From Jeotgalibacillus alimentarius (GTDB lineage: Bacteria > Bacillota > Bacilli > Bacillales > Jeotgalibacillaceae): a stretch of 64,000 bases of DNA. The position numbers were made by a program, and so were the translations under genes. Position 1 is the stretch's first letter, and each line of letters starts with the position of its first letter. Of the stretch, positions 56,266-64,000 are shown in pieces. The notes under the pieces are model-generated. The model ran no database searches. It was given only the letters and a program-made list of their open reading frames with translations, and had not been told where the DNA came from. Location of the stretch: contig NZ_JXRQ01000016.1 of NCBI RefSeq assembly GCF_000829445.1, forward strand, positions 102,551 through 166,550. The letters run 5' to 3'.

Positions 56266-57345
56266 AATATCACGTTCCTGCAGCTGTACTTCCTGATCTT
56301 CCTGGTGATAACACTGCATTGAAGCAATCAGCGTATCAAGGTGAGACAGGTGTTCTTCATACTCAAGCATCGCGGAAAGCACATGCAGCAGGTGATAACC
56401 GCTGTTTTCTTCTTCATCCCGCGCCTGATTAACTTCCTTCATAAATATATCCGTTAGTTCTTTATGATTCATGCACGTGTGATTGATCTGCTCGTTATCG
56501 ATAGAAGGCTTAATTTTTCCTGCAAATCGCATCAGCAGCTGTTCATGATAACTCATCAGACAATCAAGCTGTTCCTGAATAATCATCTGAAGTGACTCAG
56601 GTACATGATGGATATCATTTTCAAAGCGGTGAAGTCTTTTAAGGATTTCAAAGCTTCGTCTCTCAGTTGAAATCATCTGTCGGTAAACAACAAGCTTACG
56701 CGTTTTAGCAACAGAATTCTTTTTCAAAATGCCGCGTTCTTCTTTATATAATAGATAGATCTGATCAATCTTCATTAACCGTTCTTTAAACTTTTCAATA
56801 TCCTTTTTCAGCAGCTGATGTTCAGTCGCATGACGCGTGCTCAGTCTGATCCATTTGATCATATCGTCAGTTGTGGTGGAGATATGATGAAAAAGTCTAT
56901 TTTCGTACTTAGGCGGAATAAAAATAAGATTAACAATAAATGATGACAATACGCCAAGCATAATCGCTGCAAAACGCAGCAGTGCAAAGGTGATGAATTC
57001 CTCATTCTGTACTTCCATAATCGCAATCAGTGTAACAAGTGCAAGACCGATTGTTGACTCGATACGGAGCTTCAGAATAATTGTGATTGCAATGACGGCC
57101 GCAAAGCCGATTACCACTACATCATTGCCAAATAGTAATACGAATACAATTGCAACAACAGCACCAATGACATTTGCCTGAATATGCTCAAGAATGGAGA
57201 CAAATGAACGGTAGATTGTCGGCTGAACGACAAAGGCTGCAGCGATCCCGGCAAATATTGGAGTCGGCAGGTTCAGCTGTTCAGCTAAAAAGAGAGCAAG
57301 GACAATTGCAATCCCCGTTTTTAATACGCGGGCTCCAAGCTTCAT
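56263..57345 (-). CDS. ygaE: Aromatic acid exporter/FUSC-like membrane protein YgaE
   Basis: A 360-residue protein (DUF939) with about six N-terminal membrane helices (KLGARVLKTGIAIVLALFLAE, PIFAGIAAAFVVQPTIYRSF) and a cytoplasmic helical C-terminal half rich in histidines. Function inferred from family only. ATG 57345 gives the same N-terminus as the B. subtilis protein, though AAAGGAC is a little far upstream. Confidence 0.85.
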   Translation of the reverse strand: MKLGARVLKTGIAIVLALFLAEQLNLPTPIFAGIAAAFVVQPTIYRSFVSILEHIQANVIGAVVAIVFVLLFGNDVVVIGFAAVIAITIILKLRIESTIGLALVTLIAIMEVQNEEFITFALLRFAAIMLGVLSSFIVNLIFIPPKYENRLFHHISTTTDDMIKWIRLSTRHATEHQLLKKDIEKFKERLMKIDQIYLLYKEERGILKKNSVAKTRKLVVYRQMISTERRSFEILKRLHRFENDIHHVPESLQMIIQEQLDCLMSYHEQLLMRFAGKIKPSIDNEQINHTCMNHKELTDIFMKEVNQARDEEENSGYHLLHVLSAMLEYEEHLSHLDTLIASMQCYHQEDQEVQLQERDI

Positions 57346-57468
57346 GTATAAAATAAGTCCTTTCTTAACGTAACTCACGCTTATTATTGCGCCTGGCAAT
57401 AGTAGTAATATACATTGGATTAGGGCTTACTGCAAGAGAATTAAACAAGAAATTGACATTGAAAAAAA

Positions 57469-57495
57469 GGAGGCGTTTTCACTTGGAAAACGCCT
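57469..57495 (-). terminator. Terminator of gsaB
   Basis: AGGCGTTTTC-ACTTG-GAAAACGCCT, with TTTTTTTC following on the minus strand. Confidence 0.92.
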
Positions 57496-57515
57496 CTTGT
57501 TATATTAAATCTTGT

Positions 57516-58802
57516 TTATAATTTCGAAAATGCAACATCCACTGCTTCCAGGGTCTGATGAATGTCTTCTTCTGTATGTTCAGTCGTCAGGAACCAGGCT
57601 TCGTATTTTGATGGAGCAAGGTTAATACCCTGTTCAAGCATCAGTTTGAAGAAACGCGCAAAGATTTCCCCATCCGTTGCTTCAGCCTGTTCATAATTCA
57701 CGACTTTCTGATCGGTAAAGTAGATTGTCAGGGCACCTTTCAGACGGTTAATTGTGATTGTAACATCATGCTTTTTGGCAGCTGCTGAGATCCCGTCTTC
57801 AAGGACTTTGCCAAGACGGTCCATTTCCTCATATACGCCGGGCTGCTTCAATACTTCAAGACACGCAATGCCAGCCTGTATGGAAGCCGGATTACCGGCC
57901 ATTGTCCCTGCCTGATAAGCCGGGCCAAGCGGTGCGATCTGTTCCATAATATCCACTCTTCCACCGTATGCCCCGATTGGCAGGCCTCCACCGATAATTT
58001 TTCCCATTGCAGTCAGATCAGGCTTAATATCAAGCAGGTCCTGAGCACCGCCGTACATGAATCGGAAGGCAGTGATCACTTCATCATAAATTACAAGTGC
58101 ACCTGCTTTGTGCGTCAGTTCATTGATCTGCTTCAGGAAGCCTTCTTTCGGTTCAACGATTCCAAAGTTCCCGACGATCGGTTCTACAAGAACGCCTGCA
58201 ATTTCATCTCCCCACTTTTCAAGTGCCTCTTTAAATGGTTCGATTTCATTAAACGGTACTGTAATGACTTCGCTTGCGATATTTTTTGTAACCCCTGCAG
58301 AGTCAGGTGTGCCAAGCGTTGAAGGGCCTGAGCCTGCTGCGACTAATACAAGGTCGGAATGTCCGTGATAGCAGCCGGCAAATTTAATAATTTTATCTCT
58401 GCCTGTATAAGCTCGTGCTACACGGATTGTGGTCATTACTGCTTCAGTCCCGGAGTTGACAAATCGCACCTTCTCCATTGCAGGCATCGCTTCTTTCAGC
58501 ATTTTTGCAAAGGTAACTTCGTGTTTTGTCGGCGTTCCGTAAAGGATCCCGGTTTCAGCTGCATGCTGGATTGCTTTTGTGATATGGGGATGTGCATGAC
58601 CGGTAATGATCGGACCGTAGGCTGCAAGGTAATCAATATATTGATTGCCGTCAACATCCCAGAAGTATGCGCCTTTTCCGCGTTCCATTGCAACTGGCGA
58701 TCCACCGCCTACTGCTTTGTAAGATCTCGATGGACTGTTCACTCCGCCGACAATATGTTCAAGTGCTTCAGCATGAAGCGCTTCAGAATTCGTATGTTTC
58801 AT
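57516..58802 (-). CDS. gsaB: Glutamate-1-semialdehyde 2,1-aminomutase (GsaB/HemL type)
   Basis: A 428-residue PLP-dependent transaminase-fold enzyme converting glutamate-1-semialdehyde to 5-aminolevulinate. [36 protein letters not shown] and the PLP lysine in [17 protein letters not shown] are present. B. subtilis has a HemL in the hem operon and this second enzyme GsaB at the same ygaE-ygaF position; no other hem genes are near. ATG 58802 has AGGAGG 7 bases upstream. Confidence 0.93.
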   Translation of the reverse strand: MKHTNSEALHAEALEHIVGGVNSPSRSYKAVGGGSPVAMERGKGAYFWDVDGNQYIDYLAAYGPIITGHAHPHITKAIQHAAETGILYGTPTKHEVTFAKMLKEAMPAMEKVRFVNSGTEAVMTTIRVARAYTGRDKIIKFAGCYHGHSDLVLVAAGSGPSTLGTPDSAGVTKNIASEVITVPFNEIEPFKEALEKWGDEIAGVLVEPIVGNFGIVEPKEGFLKQINELTHKAGALVIYDEVITAFRFMYGGAQDLLDIKPDLTAMGKIIGGGLPIGAYGGRVDIMEQIAPLGPAYQAGTMAGNPASIQAGIACLEVLKQPGVYEEMDRLGKVLEDGISAAAKKHDVTITINRLKGALTIYFTDQKVVNYEQAEATDGEIFARFFKLMLEQGINLAPSKYEAWFLTTEHTEEDIHQTLEAVDVAFSKL

Positions 58803-58878
58803 TTGGTATCCTCCTGTCATTGATTCTTACGTATTTTAATATGATCAATATAGATCTGCAAACGAAAGGAGTATGCAT

Positions 58879-59283
58879 ATGGGATGGCTGCTTGTTGGAG
58901 CAACAATCTTCACCATGACACTCTCAGTCAAAACATTATTAAAGCTTCCATGGGAAGGTTATATGTTCTCGCTGAGGAATTTCCTTTATTTAAGCTTAAC
59001 ATATACAGTGCTGTTAATTGGATTTGCAGTCATTTATACCGTATGTCAAATAGAAGGGATGGATGTAGTCGATCACGCTGAGTCAGAATCGTTCTGGCCG
59101 CTTTTTTTGACGATGCTGTACTTCAGTGCCATGATGATATTTTCAGTCGGTAATGGTGAACTGCTCCCTGAAGGATTAGGCAGAGGGATCGCGATTGCAG
59201 CCGCTTTTATTGGACAGGTTCTTCCGGTTACTGTTATCTGGACCCTGATTGCAAATGGAGGCAGTCAATCTTTTGAAAAATAA
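58879..59283 (+). CDS. Small membrane protein resembling a two-TM K+ channel
   Basis: A 134-residue protein with helices at about 3-20, 38-58, 77-93 and 103-125. The segment LYFSAMMIFSVGNGELLPEG, followed by GLGRGIAIAAAFIGQVLPV, aligns with the pore helix, filter and second helix of ion-channel-2 proteins (typical YFS..T..TVGYGD..P.GLGR). The filter SVGNGE deviates at key positions. The ATG 58879 is chosen for spacing to AAAGGAG (ATG 58873 is too close). Otherwise unrecognised. Confidence 0.6.
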   Translation: MGWLLVGATIFTMTLSVKTLLKLPWEGYMFSLRNFLYLSLTYTVLLIGFAVIYTVCQIEGMDVVDHAESESFWPLFLTMLYFSAMMIFSVGNGELLPEGLGRGIAIAAAFIGQVLPVTVIWTLIANGGSQSFEK

Positions 59284-59332
59284 GGTCCTGTCCGTTATGA
59301 TTTAGTCAACAATGAATCAGGGAGGTTTTTTG

Positions 59333-59803
59333 ATGACTGCAGCTAAAGGACAGAAGGCACCGGATTTTACATTAAAAACACAGGATGGCAGTGAAGTCTC
59401 ACTATCGGATTACCAGGGAGAAAAACAGGTCATTCTTTACTTTTACCCAAAAGATATGACGCCCGGTTGTACCACACAGGCCTGTGATTTCAGGGACAAC
59501 CATCAGTCATTTGAGGAACTTGATGCTGTCATTTTAGGTATCAGCCCGGACCCGGAAGAAAAGCATAAAAAGTTCGCAGACAAGCATGATCTGCCTTTCA
59601 CACTGCTTGTGGATGAAGATCACAAAGTGGCTGAAGACTATGGGGTATGGCAGCTCAAAAAGAATTTTGGTAAAGAATATATGGGTATTGTCAGGTCAAC
59701 CTTTGCGATTGATAAAGATGGTACGGTCCTTGAAGAGTGGCGCGGTGTAAGAGTAAAAGGACACGTAGAAGAAACACTGCAATACTTAAAAGATCGCAAT
59801 TAA
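59333..59803 (+). CDS. bcp: Thiol peroxidase, bacterioferritin comigratory protein (Bcp/PrxQ, YgaF)
   Basis: A 156-residue peroxiredoxin. The peroxidatic cysteine lies in PKDMTPGCTTQACDF and the resolving cysteine five residues later, an atypical 2-Cys PrxQ. The N-terminus (GQKAPDFTLKTQDGSEVSLSDYQG) is canonical. ATG 59333 is preceded by GGGAGG. It lies upstream of perR, fitting the peroxide-stress context. Confidence 0.93.
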   Translation: MTAAKGQKAPDFTLKTQDGSEVSLSDYQGEKQVILYFYPKDMTPGCTTQACDFRDNHQSFEELDAVILGISPDPEEKHKKFADKHDLPFTLLVDEDHKVAEDYGVWQLKKNFGKEYMGIVRSTFAIDKDGTVLEEWRGVRVKGHVEETLQYLKDRN

Positions 59804-59847
59804 TAAAGTCTTTATGCCAGAATCAGGGCATGCGGATAGGTTATAAG

Positions 59848-59889
59848 ATAACAAGGCTGAGACAATTGTTTCAGCCTTGTTTTTTTAAT
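59848..59889 (+). terminator. Terminator of bcp
   Basis: AACAAGGCTGA / TCAGCCTTGTT hairpin followed by TTTTTT. Confidence 0.9.
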
Positions 59890-60022
59890 GATAAGAATAT
59901 TGTTTTTATTGTGGATTTTGCTGTAAGTCTTTAAATTTCTGAAAAGGATCATTATAATGACTTTACCTGTCGTCAGGTGAGTTTTTAGAAAATTGACTTT
60001 TGTGAAAAAGTGGGGGAATTCA

Positions 60023-61564
60023 ATGGACACTGCAAAAAAGCGAGGTTTTTTTACCAAGGGGCTTGATGGAATCGAGCGCGTTGGTAACAAGCTTCCTCAT
60101 CCGGTTACGCTGTTCTTTCTATTTGCAGCGATTGTTGTATTAGCGTCAGCACTTGGTTCAGCTTTAGGCTGGACGGTTCAAAATGCTGAAGGGGAAGAGA
60201 TTACAGTATTTAATCTCTTAAGCTCTGCAGGGATTCTGTATATGTTCGAGTCAGCTGTCACGAACTTTACAGGGTTTGCGCCGCTCGGAACGGTGCTTGT
60301 AACAATGCTTGGTATCGGGCTTGCTGAGAGATCAGGACTGATCTCGGCAGCGCTGAAAGCACTTGTTACATCAGTTCCAAAACAGCTGTTAACAGCTGCA
60401 CTTGTATTCGGTGGTATCATGTCTTCGATGGCCGCTGATGCGGGTTATGTCGTACTTACACCGCTTGGGGCAGTATTATTTGCCGGTCTTGGACGTCATC
60501 CGCTTGCTGGTCTTGCTGCAGCTTTTGCCGGTGTATCGGCAGGTTTCTCAGCAAACCTTCTTGTTACGTCACTCGATCCGTTATTAGGTGATCTGACAAT
60601 TGCCGCCGCCTCAACTTTTGATCCGGCTTATGCTGAAGGCATGAATATCCTGATGAACTATTACTTCATGATCGCATCAGTGGTACTGCTGACGATCGCA
60701 GGTACATTTGTCACGGAAAAGATTGTAGAACCACGCCTTGGAACATACAAAGGAACGTATGCAGGTGAAGAAGGCGAAGATATGACAACAGTCCGTCCTG
60801 AAGAGAAAAAAGGTCTTTGGGCTTCACTGATTGCCATCATTGTTACTTCAGCTTTAATCGCACTGCTTGTTGTGCCGTCATGGGGACCGCTTCGTGCAGG
60901 TCTGCCAAATGATGAAATCCTGTCAGCACCTTTCTTCCAGACGCTTGTGCCGATTCTGTTCATCTTCTTCCTGATTCCTGGTGTTGTCTATGGAATTGTA
61001 ACGAAGAATATTAAAAATGATACAGATATTGCGAATCAGATGGGCGACACGATGGCAACAATGGGTATGTATATCGTTCTTGCCTTTGCTGCAGGTCAGT
61101 TCGTAGCTTACTTTAATACGAGTAACCTCGGACAAATATTTGCTTATAATGCTGCAGGGTGGCTGAGTGAAGCAGGCCTTGATGGTATGCTGCTTGTACT
61201 GGCCTTTATGTTTGTAGTAGGTGTAATCAACCTGTTTATCGGTTCATCTTCAGCTAAATGGGCATTCATGGCCCCGGTATTTGTGCCGATTATGATGAAG
61301 CTTGGATATGCGCCAGAATTTACACAGGTACTGTATCGTATTGCAGATTCAACGACGAACATCATTTCGCCGCTGATGCCTTACTTTGCAATTGTGATTG
61401 CATTTGCTCAGAAGTATGACAAAAAGGTTGGGATCGGTACACTGATCTCTACGATGATTCCTTACACAATTGTATTCTCGATTGTCTGGGTGATTATGCT
61501 TCTTGTATTTATGTACACAGGTATAGATCTTGGACCTGGCGCGAATATTTTCTATGATAAATAA
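60023..61564 (+). CDS. AbgT family transporter
   Basis: A 513-residue transporter with about 11 membrane helices. [24 protein letters not shown] N-terminus ([25 protein letters not shown]), the reentrant region [46 protein letters not shown], and [22 protein letters not shown] with [14 protein letters not shown] all match AbgT. Members import p-aminobenzoyl-glutamate or export sulfonamides (MtrF-like). Inserted between bcp and perR relative to B. subtilis. Confidence 0.88.
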   Translation: MDTAKKRGFFTKGLDGIERVGNKLPHPVTLFFLFAAIVVLASALGSALGWTVQNAEGEEITVFNLLSSAGILYMFESAVTNFTGFAPLGTVLVTMLGIGLAERSGLISAALKALVTSVPKQLLTAALVFGGIMSSMAADAGYVVLTPLGAVLFAGLGRHPLAGLAAAFAGVSAGFSANLLVTSLDPLLGDLTIAAASTFDPAYAEGMNILMNYYFMIASVVLLTIAGTFVTEKIVEPRLGTYKGTYAGEEGEDMTTVRPEEKKGLWASLIAIIVTSALIALLVVPSWGPLRAGLPNDEILSAPFFQTLVPILFIFFLIPGVVYGIVTKNIKNDTDIANQMGDTMATMGMYIVLAFAAGQFVAYFNTSNLGQIFAYNAAGWLSEAGLDGMLLVLAFMFVVGVINLFIGSSSAKWAFMAPVFVPIMMKLGYAPEFTQVLYRIADSTTNIISPLMPYFAIVIAFAQKYDKKVGIGTLISTMIPYTIVFSIVWVIMLLVFMYTGIDLGPGANIFYDK

Positions 61565-61570
61565 TGAGAA

Positions 61571-61602
61571 GAAAGGACTCCTTTATAAGGGGTCCTTTTC
61601 TT
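61571..61602 (+). terminator. Terminator of the AbgT gene
   Basis: AAAGGACTCC / GGGGTCCTTT hairpin followed by TCTT. Confidence 0.75.
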
Positions 61603-61620
61603 ATTTCTACCTATATATAT

Positions 61621-61667
61621 TTGACAAATATAATAAGAGGCAGGTACACTATTTATAAACATTATAA
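61621..61667 (+). promoter_or_regulatory. perR promoter and PerR box
   Basis: TTGACA (61621-61626), 18-nt spacer, TACACT (61645-61650). Immediately downstream, TTATAAACATTATAA (61653-61667) matches the PerR box TTATAATNATTATAA at all but one position, covering the start of transcription. This implies autorepression. Confidence 0.88.
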
Positions 61668-61695
61668 AGTAAGACTTTATATAGAAAGAAGGTGC

Positions 61696-62142
61696 ATGGC
61701 GGTGTCAGAAGTGCAATTAAGAGATGCATTAGATTCGCTGAAAGGTACAGGAGTACGTATTACTCCCCAGCGTCATGCGATTTTGGAGTATCTGGTAGAC
61801 GCGATGTCACACCCGACTGCTGATGAAATTTATAAAGCACTCGAAGGGAAATTTCCGAATATGAGTGTGGCAACCGTTTACAACAATTTGCGTGTATTCC
61901 GTGAAGTAGGGCTTGTAAAGGAACTTACGTACGGAGACGCTTCAAGCCGCTTTGATTTTGTAACAACAGATCATTATCATGCGATTTGTGAAGACTGCGG
62001 AAAAATTGTGGATTTCCATTATCCAGGACTTGATGAAGTTGAACACCTGGCTTCTCACGTAACAGGTTTTAAGGTAAACAATCACCGTATGGAAGTATAC
62101 GGAACATGTAAAGAATGTGAAGCCAAAGCAGGCGCTCATTAA
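61696..62142 (+). CDS. perR: Peroxide stress repressor PerR
   Basis: A 148-residue Fur-family repressor. [15 protein letters not shown] (DNA-binding region), the regulatory metal histidines and aspartates in [20 protein letters not shown], and the structural zinc pairs CEDC and CKEC are all present. Oxidation of Fe-bound histidines releases it from DNA, switching on peroxide defence. B. subtilis PerR controls katA, ahpC and pfeT. ATG 61696 has GAAGGTGC close upstream; GTG 61702 is possible. Confidence 0.95.
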   Translation: MAVSEVQLRDALDSLKGTGVRITPQRHAILEYLVDAMSHPTADEIYKALEGKFPNMSVATVYNNLRVFREVGLVKELTYGDASSRFDFVTTDHYHAICEDCGKIVDFHYPGLDEVEHLASHVTGFKVNNHRMEVYGTCKECEAKAGAH

Positions 62143-62149
62143 TTTGAAC

Positions 62150-62184
62150 AATAAAAAAGCAGCTCCACTGGAGCTGCTTTTTTA
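62150..62184. terminator. Bidirectional terminator between perR and ygzB
   Basis: AAAAAAGCAGCTCCA / TGGAGCTGCTTTTTT perfect hairpin. Confidence 0.95.
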
Positions 62185-62547
62185 TTGTTCTGCAGACTGT
62201 TTTTTCTTCTTATTATAGTTTTCATCAAATTCTTTACCGTCAAGATCAGGATCAAGCGTAAGTGGTTCGCGGCAGTGCATACACATATCCACGCGGCCGA
62301 GTACTTTTGTCGGCTTCTCGCAATTCGGACATGTAACCACGACAGCCCTGGTTGATAACATCCCAATCCAGAAATAAACCACCATGCTAAAAAGAATAGA
62401 CAGCATGCCGAGTGAGATAAAGATCAGCATAATGATCGGATTGTCTCTGAAAAAAATTCCGCCATACATGACAATGACACCGATAAAAACAAGCGCCAAT
62501 GCGAAAGAACGGATTTTGTTAATTTTATTAGAATAAGTTTTTGCCAT
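62182..62547 (-). CDS. ygzB: YgzB, UPF0295 membrane protein
   Basis: A 121-residue protein with two membrane helices (about 15-34 and 43-65) and a C-terminal zinc ribbon CPNC...CMHC. Function unknown. AGGAGG precedes the ATG. Position next to perR as in B. subtilis. Confidence 0.9.
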   Translation of the reverse strand: MAKTYSNKINKIRSFALALVFIGVIVMYGGIFFRDNPIIMLIFISLGMLSILFSMVVYFWIGMLSTRAVVVTCPNCEKPTKVLGRVDMCMHCREPLTLDPDLDGKEFDENYNKKKKQSAEQ

Positions 62548-62701
62548 AATTGTCCCTCCTGCACTTTTACTATATCATAGAAAGCTGCAAACAAAATATT
62601 GAAATCGTGACGGAATAATTAAGAAAACACATGAAGGAAATCAAGACCTTATGTCGAATAAATGTAGTTGAGCAACTTAAACAGTGAAGGAGCCATGACA
62701 C

Positions 62702-63562
62702 ATGGAAGATATTCTGCGTCCGATCTATCAGGAGCGTGCCAGTCAGACCAACACGCTCGGGATCGTTATTATGGAAAAGAGAGATAAAAAAAGTCCGATT
62801 ACAGATACGTTTGATACAATTCTGTTGATCATTGTAAAAGAATCTGAAAATCCTGTTTTTATTAAGCACTACACATATGAAGATAAAAAAGCTGCTATGC
62901 ATATCGTCACAGAAGAACGCCTGAGAGAGTGGCTGCTTCTCGGGTCGAACCGCAAAGTTGTCGACTGGCTGTTAAATGGAAGAGCCGTATTTGACCGGAA
63001 TGAATTTATCGATCAGCTTCGTCAGGAACTGAAAGATTTTCCTTTCTACGGTCGTAAAATCAAAATGGGTATTGAATATGCAAAGCTCATCAGAAGATAT
63101 ATGGATGGCAAATCATTCTTTGAATCAAAACATTTTCTTGATGCATATAATCATGTCGTCCATTCCCTTCATCATCTCGCTAGACTTGCTGTAATTGAAA
63201 ATGGATTCCACCCTGAAGTCACAGTGTGGAATCAGGTCAGACAAATTGAACCGGAAATCTATAAGTTATATGAAGAGCTGGTGAATAGTGAAGAAACAAT
63301 TGAGAAAAGGCTCGAACTATTATTCCTGGCAAGCGAATTCTTAATCCATTCAAGAATAGAAGTCGGATCCGGCCACCTGGTCAGCATCATGGAAGAGAAG
63401 GAGAGCTGGAGTTTTCAGGAGCTTCACCTGCATGATGAGTTGAGCTATTACTCGGTTGACCTTGCAGTGATGATTGAGTTTCTGCTTGAAAAAGGTGTAG
63501 TGCGTACCCAGCCTGTAGAGACAAAAGGTAAAGGGATTTATCACAGACACTATTACGTATAG
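62702..63562 (+). CDS. ygxA: YgxA, nucleotidyltransferase-like protein
   Basis: A 286-residue protein (MEDILRPIYQERASQTNTLGIVIME...) with the predicted nucleotidyltransferase-like domain and a C-terminal helical region (VHSLHHLARLAVIENGFHPEVTVWNQVRQIEPEIYKLYEEL) recalling Kanamycin-nucleotidyltransferase C-domains. Function unknown. It immediately precedes an rRNA operon, as in B. subtilis (rrnD). Confidence 0.85.
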   Translation: MEDILRPIYQERASQTNTLGIVIMEKRDKKSPITDTFDTILLIIVKESENPVFIKHYTYEDKKAAMHIVTEERLREWLLLGSNRKVVDWLLNGRAVFDRNEFIDQLRQELKDFPFYGRKIKMGIEYAKLIRRYMDGKSFFESKHFLDAYNHVVHSLHHLARLAVIENGFHPEVTVWNQVRQIEPEIYKLYEELVNSEETIEKRLELLFLASEFLIHSRIEVGSGHLVSIMEEKESWSFQELHLHDELSYYSVDLAVMIEFLLEKGVVRTQPVETKGKGIYHRHYYV

Positions 63563-63570
63563 GTGCTGAT

Positions 63571-63600
63571 TAAGAGCAGGCGGGAGACCTGCTCTTTTAC
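63571..63600 (+). terminator. Terminator of ygxA
   Basis: AGAGCAGG-CGGGAGA-CCTGCTCT followed by TTTA. Confidence 0.85.
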
Positions 63601-63648
63601 TATGAATACTCTGAAAATATGTTTTTTGAAAAACTTTTTAAAAAGGTA

Positions 63649-63677
63649 TTGATCTTTCTGTTTTCCCTTGTTAAGAT
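63649..63677 (+). promoter_or_regulatory. rrn promoter P1
   Basis: TTGATC (63649-63654), 17-nt spacer, TAAGAT (63672-63677). Confidence 0.7.
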
Positions 63678-63734
63678 ATTAAATGTCGCTGATGAGGCGG
63701 CAACAACGCGACAAAATAAAATTTAAAAAACTTA

Positions 63735-63764
63735 TTGACGCAGCGGAATAAATTATGCTAATAT
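63735..63764 (+). promoter_or_regulatory. rrn promoter P2
   Basis: TTGACG (63735-63740), 18-nt spacer, TAATAT (63759-63764). The leader from here to 63918 has the TTGAAAACTAAACA segment common before 16S genes of Bacillales. Confidence 0.75.
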
Positions 63765-63918
63765 AAGAAAGTCGCTTGAGAGAGCAACACCGACTTCCTT
63801 CCATATAAAGAAGGGAGCGGAAAAAAAGAATTGAACCTTGAAAACTAAACAACCAAACGTCAACGTTTAAGATTTTAAGTCTTTTTCGAACAAAAAAGAC
63901 AATGAGCTTTTCAAACAC

Positions 63919-64000
63919 TTTACGGAGAGTTTGATCCTGGCTCAGGACGAACGCTGGCGGCGTGCCTAATACATGCAAGTCGAGCGAACAGATGAGGAGC
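63919..64000 (+). rRNA. 16S ribosomal RNA (5' end only)
   Basis: The conserved 5' segment GAGAGTTTGATCCTGGCTCAG (shown in part: AGAGTTTGATCCTGGC) begins at about 63926, followed by GACGAACGCTGGCGGCGTGC and ATACATGCAAGTCGAGCG, which is the usual Firmicutes 16S start. The rest is outside the window. Mature start is estimated to be at 63919 by comparison with the B. subtilis 5' end. Confidence 0.95.

Overview
The window is chromosomal DNA of a low-to-moderate GC, endospore-forming Firmicute of the order Bacillales. From about 26 kb onward the gene order follows the Bacillus subtilis yfkM-yfkA / yfjT-yfjO / yfhF-yfhQ / ygaA-ygaF-perR-ygzB-ygxA-rrn segment, including sspE (spore acid-soluble protein) and pdaA (spore cortex). 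Several genes are not in that B. subtilis order: a class I fumarase, an AbgT-type transporter, a PadR/DUF2812 cassette and an isolated queF. This points to a Bacillaceae/Planococcaceae-type genome; Jeotgalibacillus would fit but is only an inference.

Layout. 1-1.3 kb: 5' part of recQ (minus). 1.7-4.2 kb: pepF and a GNAT acetyltransferase. 4.3-8 kb: a liaI-liaH(PspA)-liaF-liaS-liaR cell-envelope stress operon preceded by a perfect REP-like palindrome. 8-16.8 kb: DUF1349 protein, beta-carbonic anhydrase, membrane-anchored MsrAB, effector-binding protein, queF, a coupled 50-aa gene plus DUF421, YitT, nitric oxide synthase, mreBH. 17-26 kb: chemoreceptor plus BMP lipoprotein, thioesterase, a 47-aa membrane protein, ampS, motAB with a sigma-D promoter, an alanine/sodium symporter, a methyltransferase. 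26.4-45 kb: yfkM, a second chemoreceptor with a sigma-D promoter, yfkK, second AGCS symporter, YtxH and YfkH proteins, a PfeT/ZosA-type P-ATPase with an unusual leader, MFS, OsmC, radical SAM YfkAB, yfjT, fumarase, pdaA, DNA glycosylase, rRNA methyltransferase, aldehyde dehydrogenase. 45-64 kb: yfhF, recX, SDR, PadR cassette, yfhH, yfhJ, yfhP, mutY, fabL, sspE, ygaB, ntdp (ygaC), ygaD ABC exporter, ygaE, gsaB, a K-channel-like membrane protein, bcp, abgT, perR with its own PerR box, ygzB, ygxA, then the rrn promoters and the first about 80 nt of 16S rRNA.

The most unusual signal is a family of eight dispersed intergenic elements (about 110-200 bp; near 1.4, 11.2, 13.2, 15.6, 44.7, 44.9, 47.7 and 54.3 kb). 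They share an ordered core of short motifs. Their helices differ in sequence between copies but keep their pairing, so they look like a structured RNA or foldback-DNA family, and the longest copies also carry terminal inverted repeats around GTTAAA. Two further candidates are compact small-transcript loci outside annotated genes: one upstream of the P-type ATPase (extended -10, a 14-codon frame with CxxC and H, a 12-bp hairpin and a competing terminator), and one at 36.6 kb (consensus -35/-10 promoter, strong Shine-Dalgarno, 16-codon frame, closed by a shared terminator). Everything here was read by eye; no database search was run.
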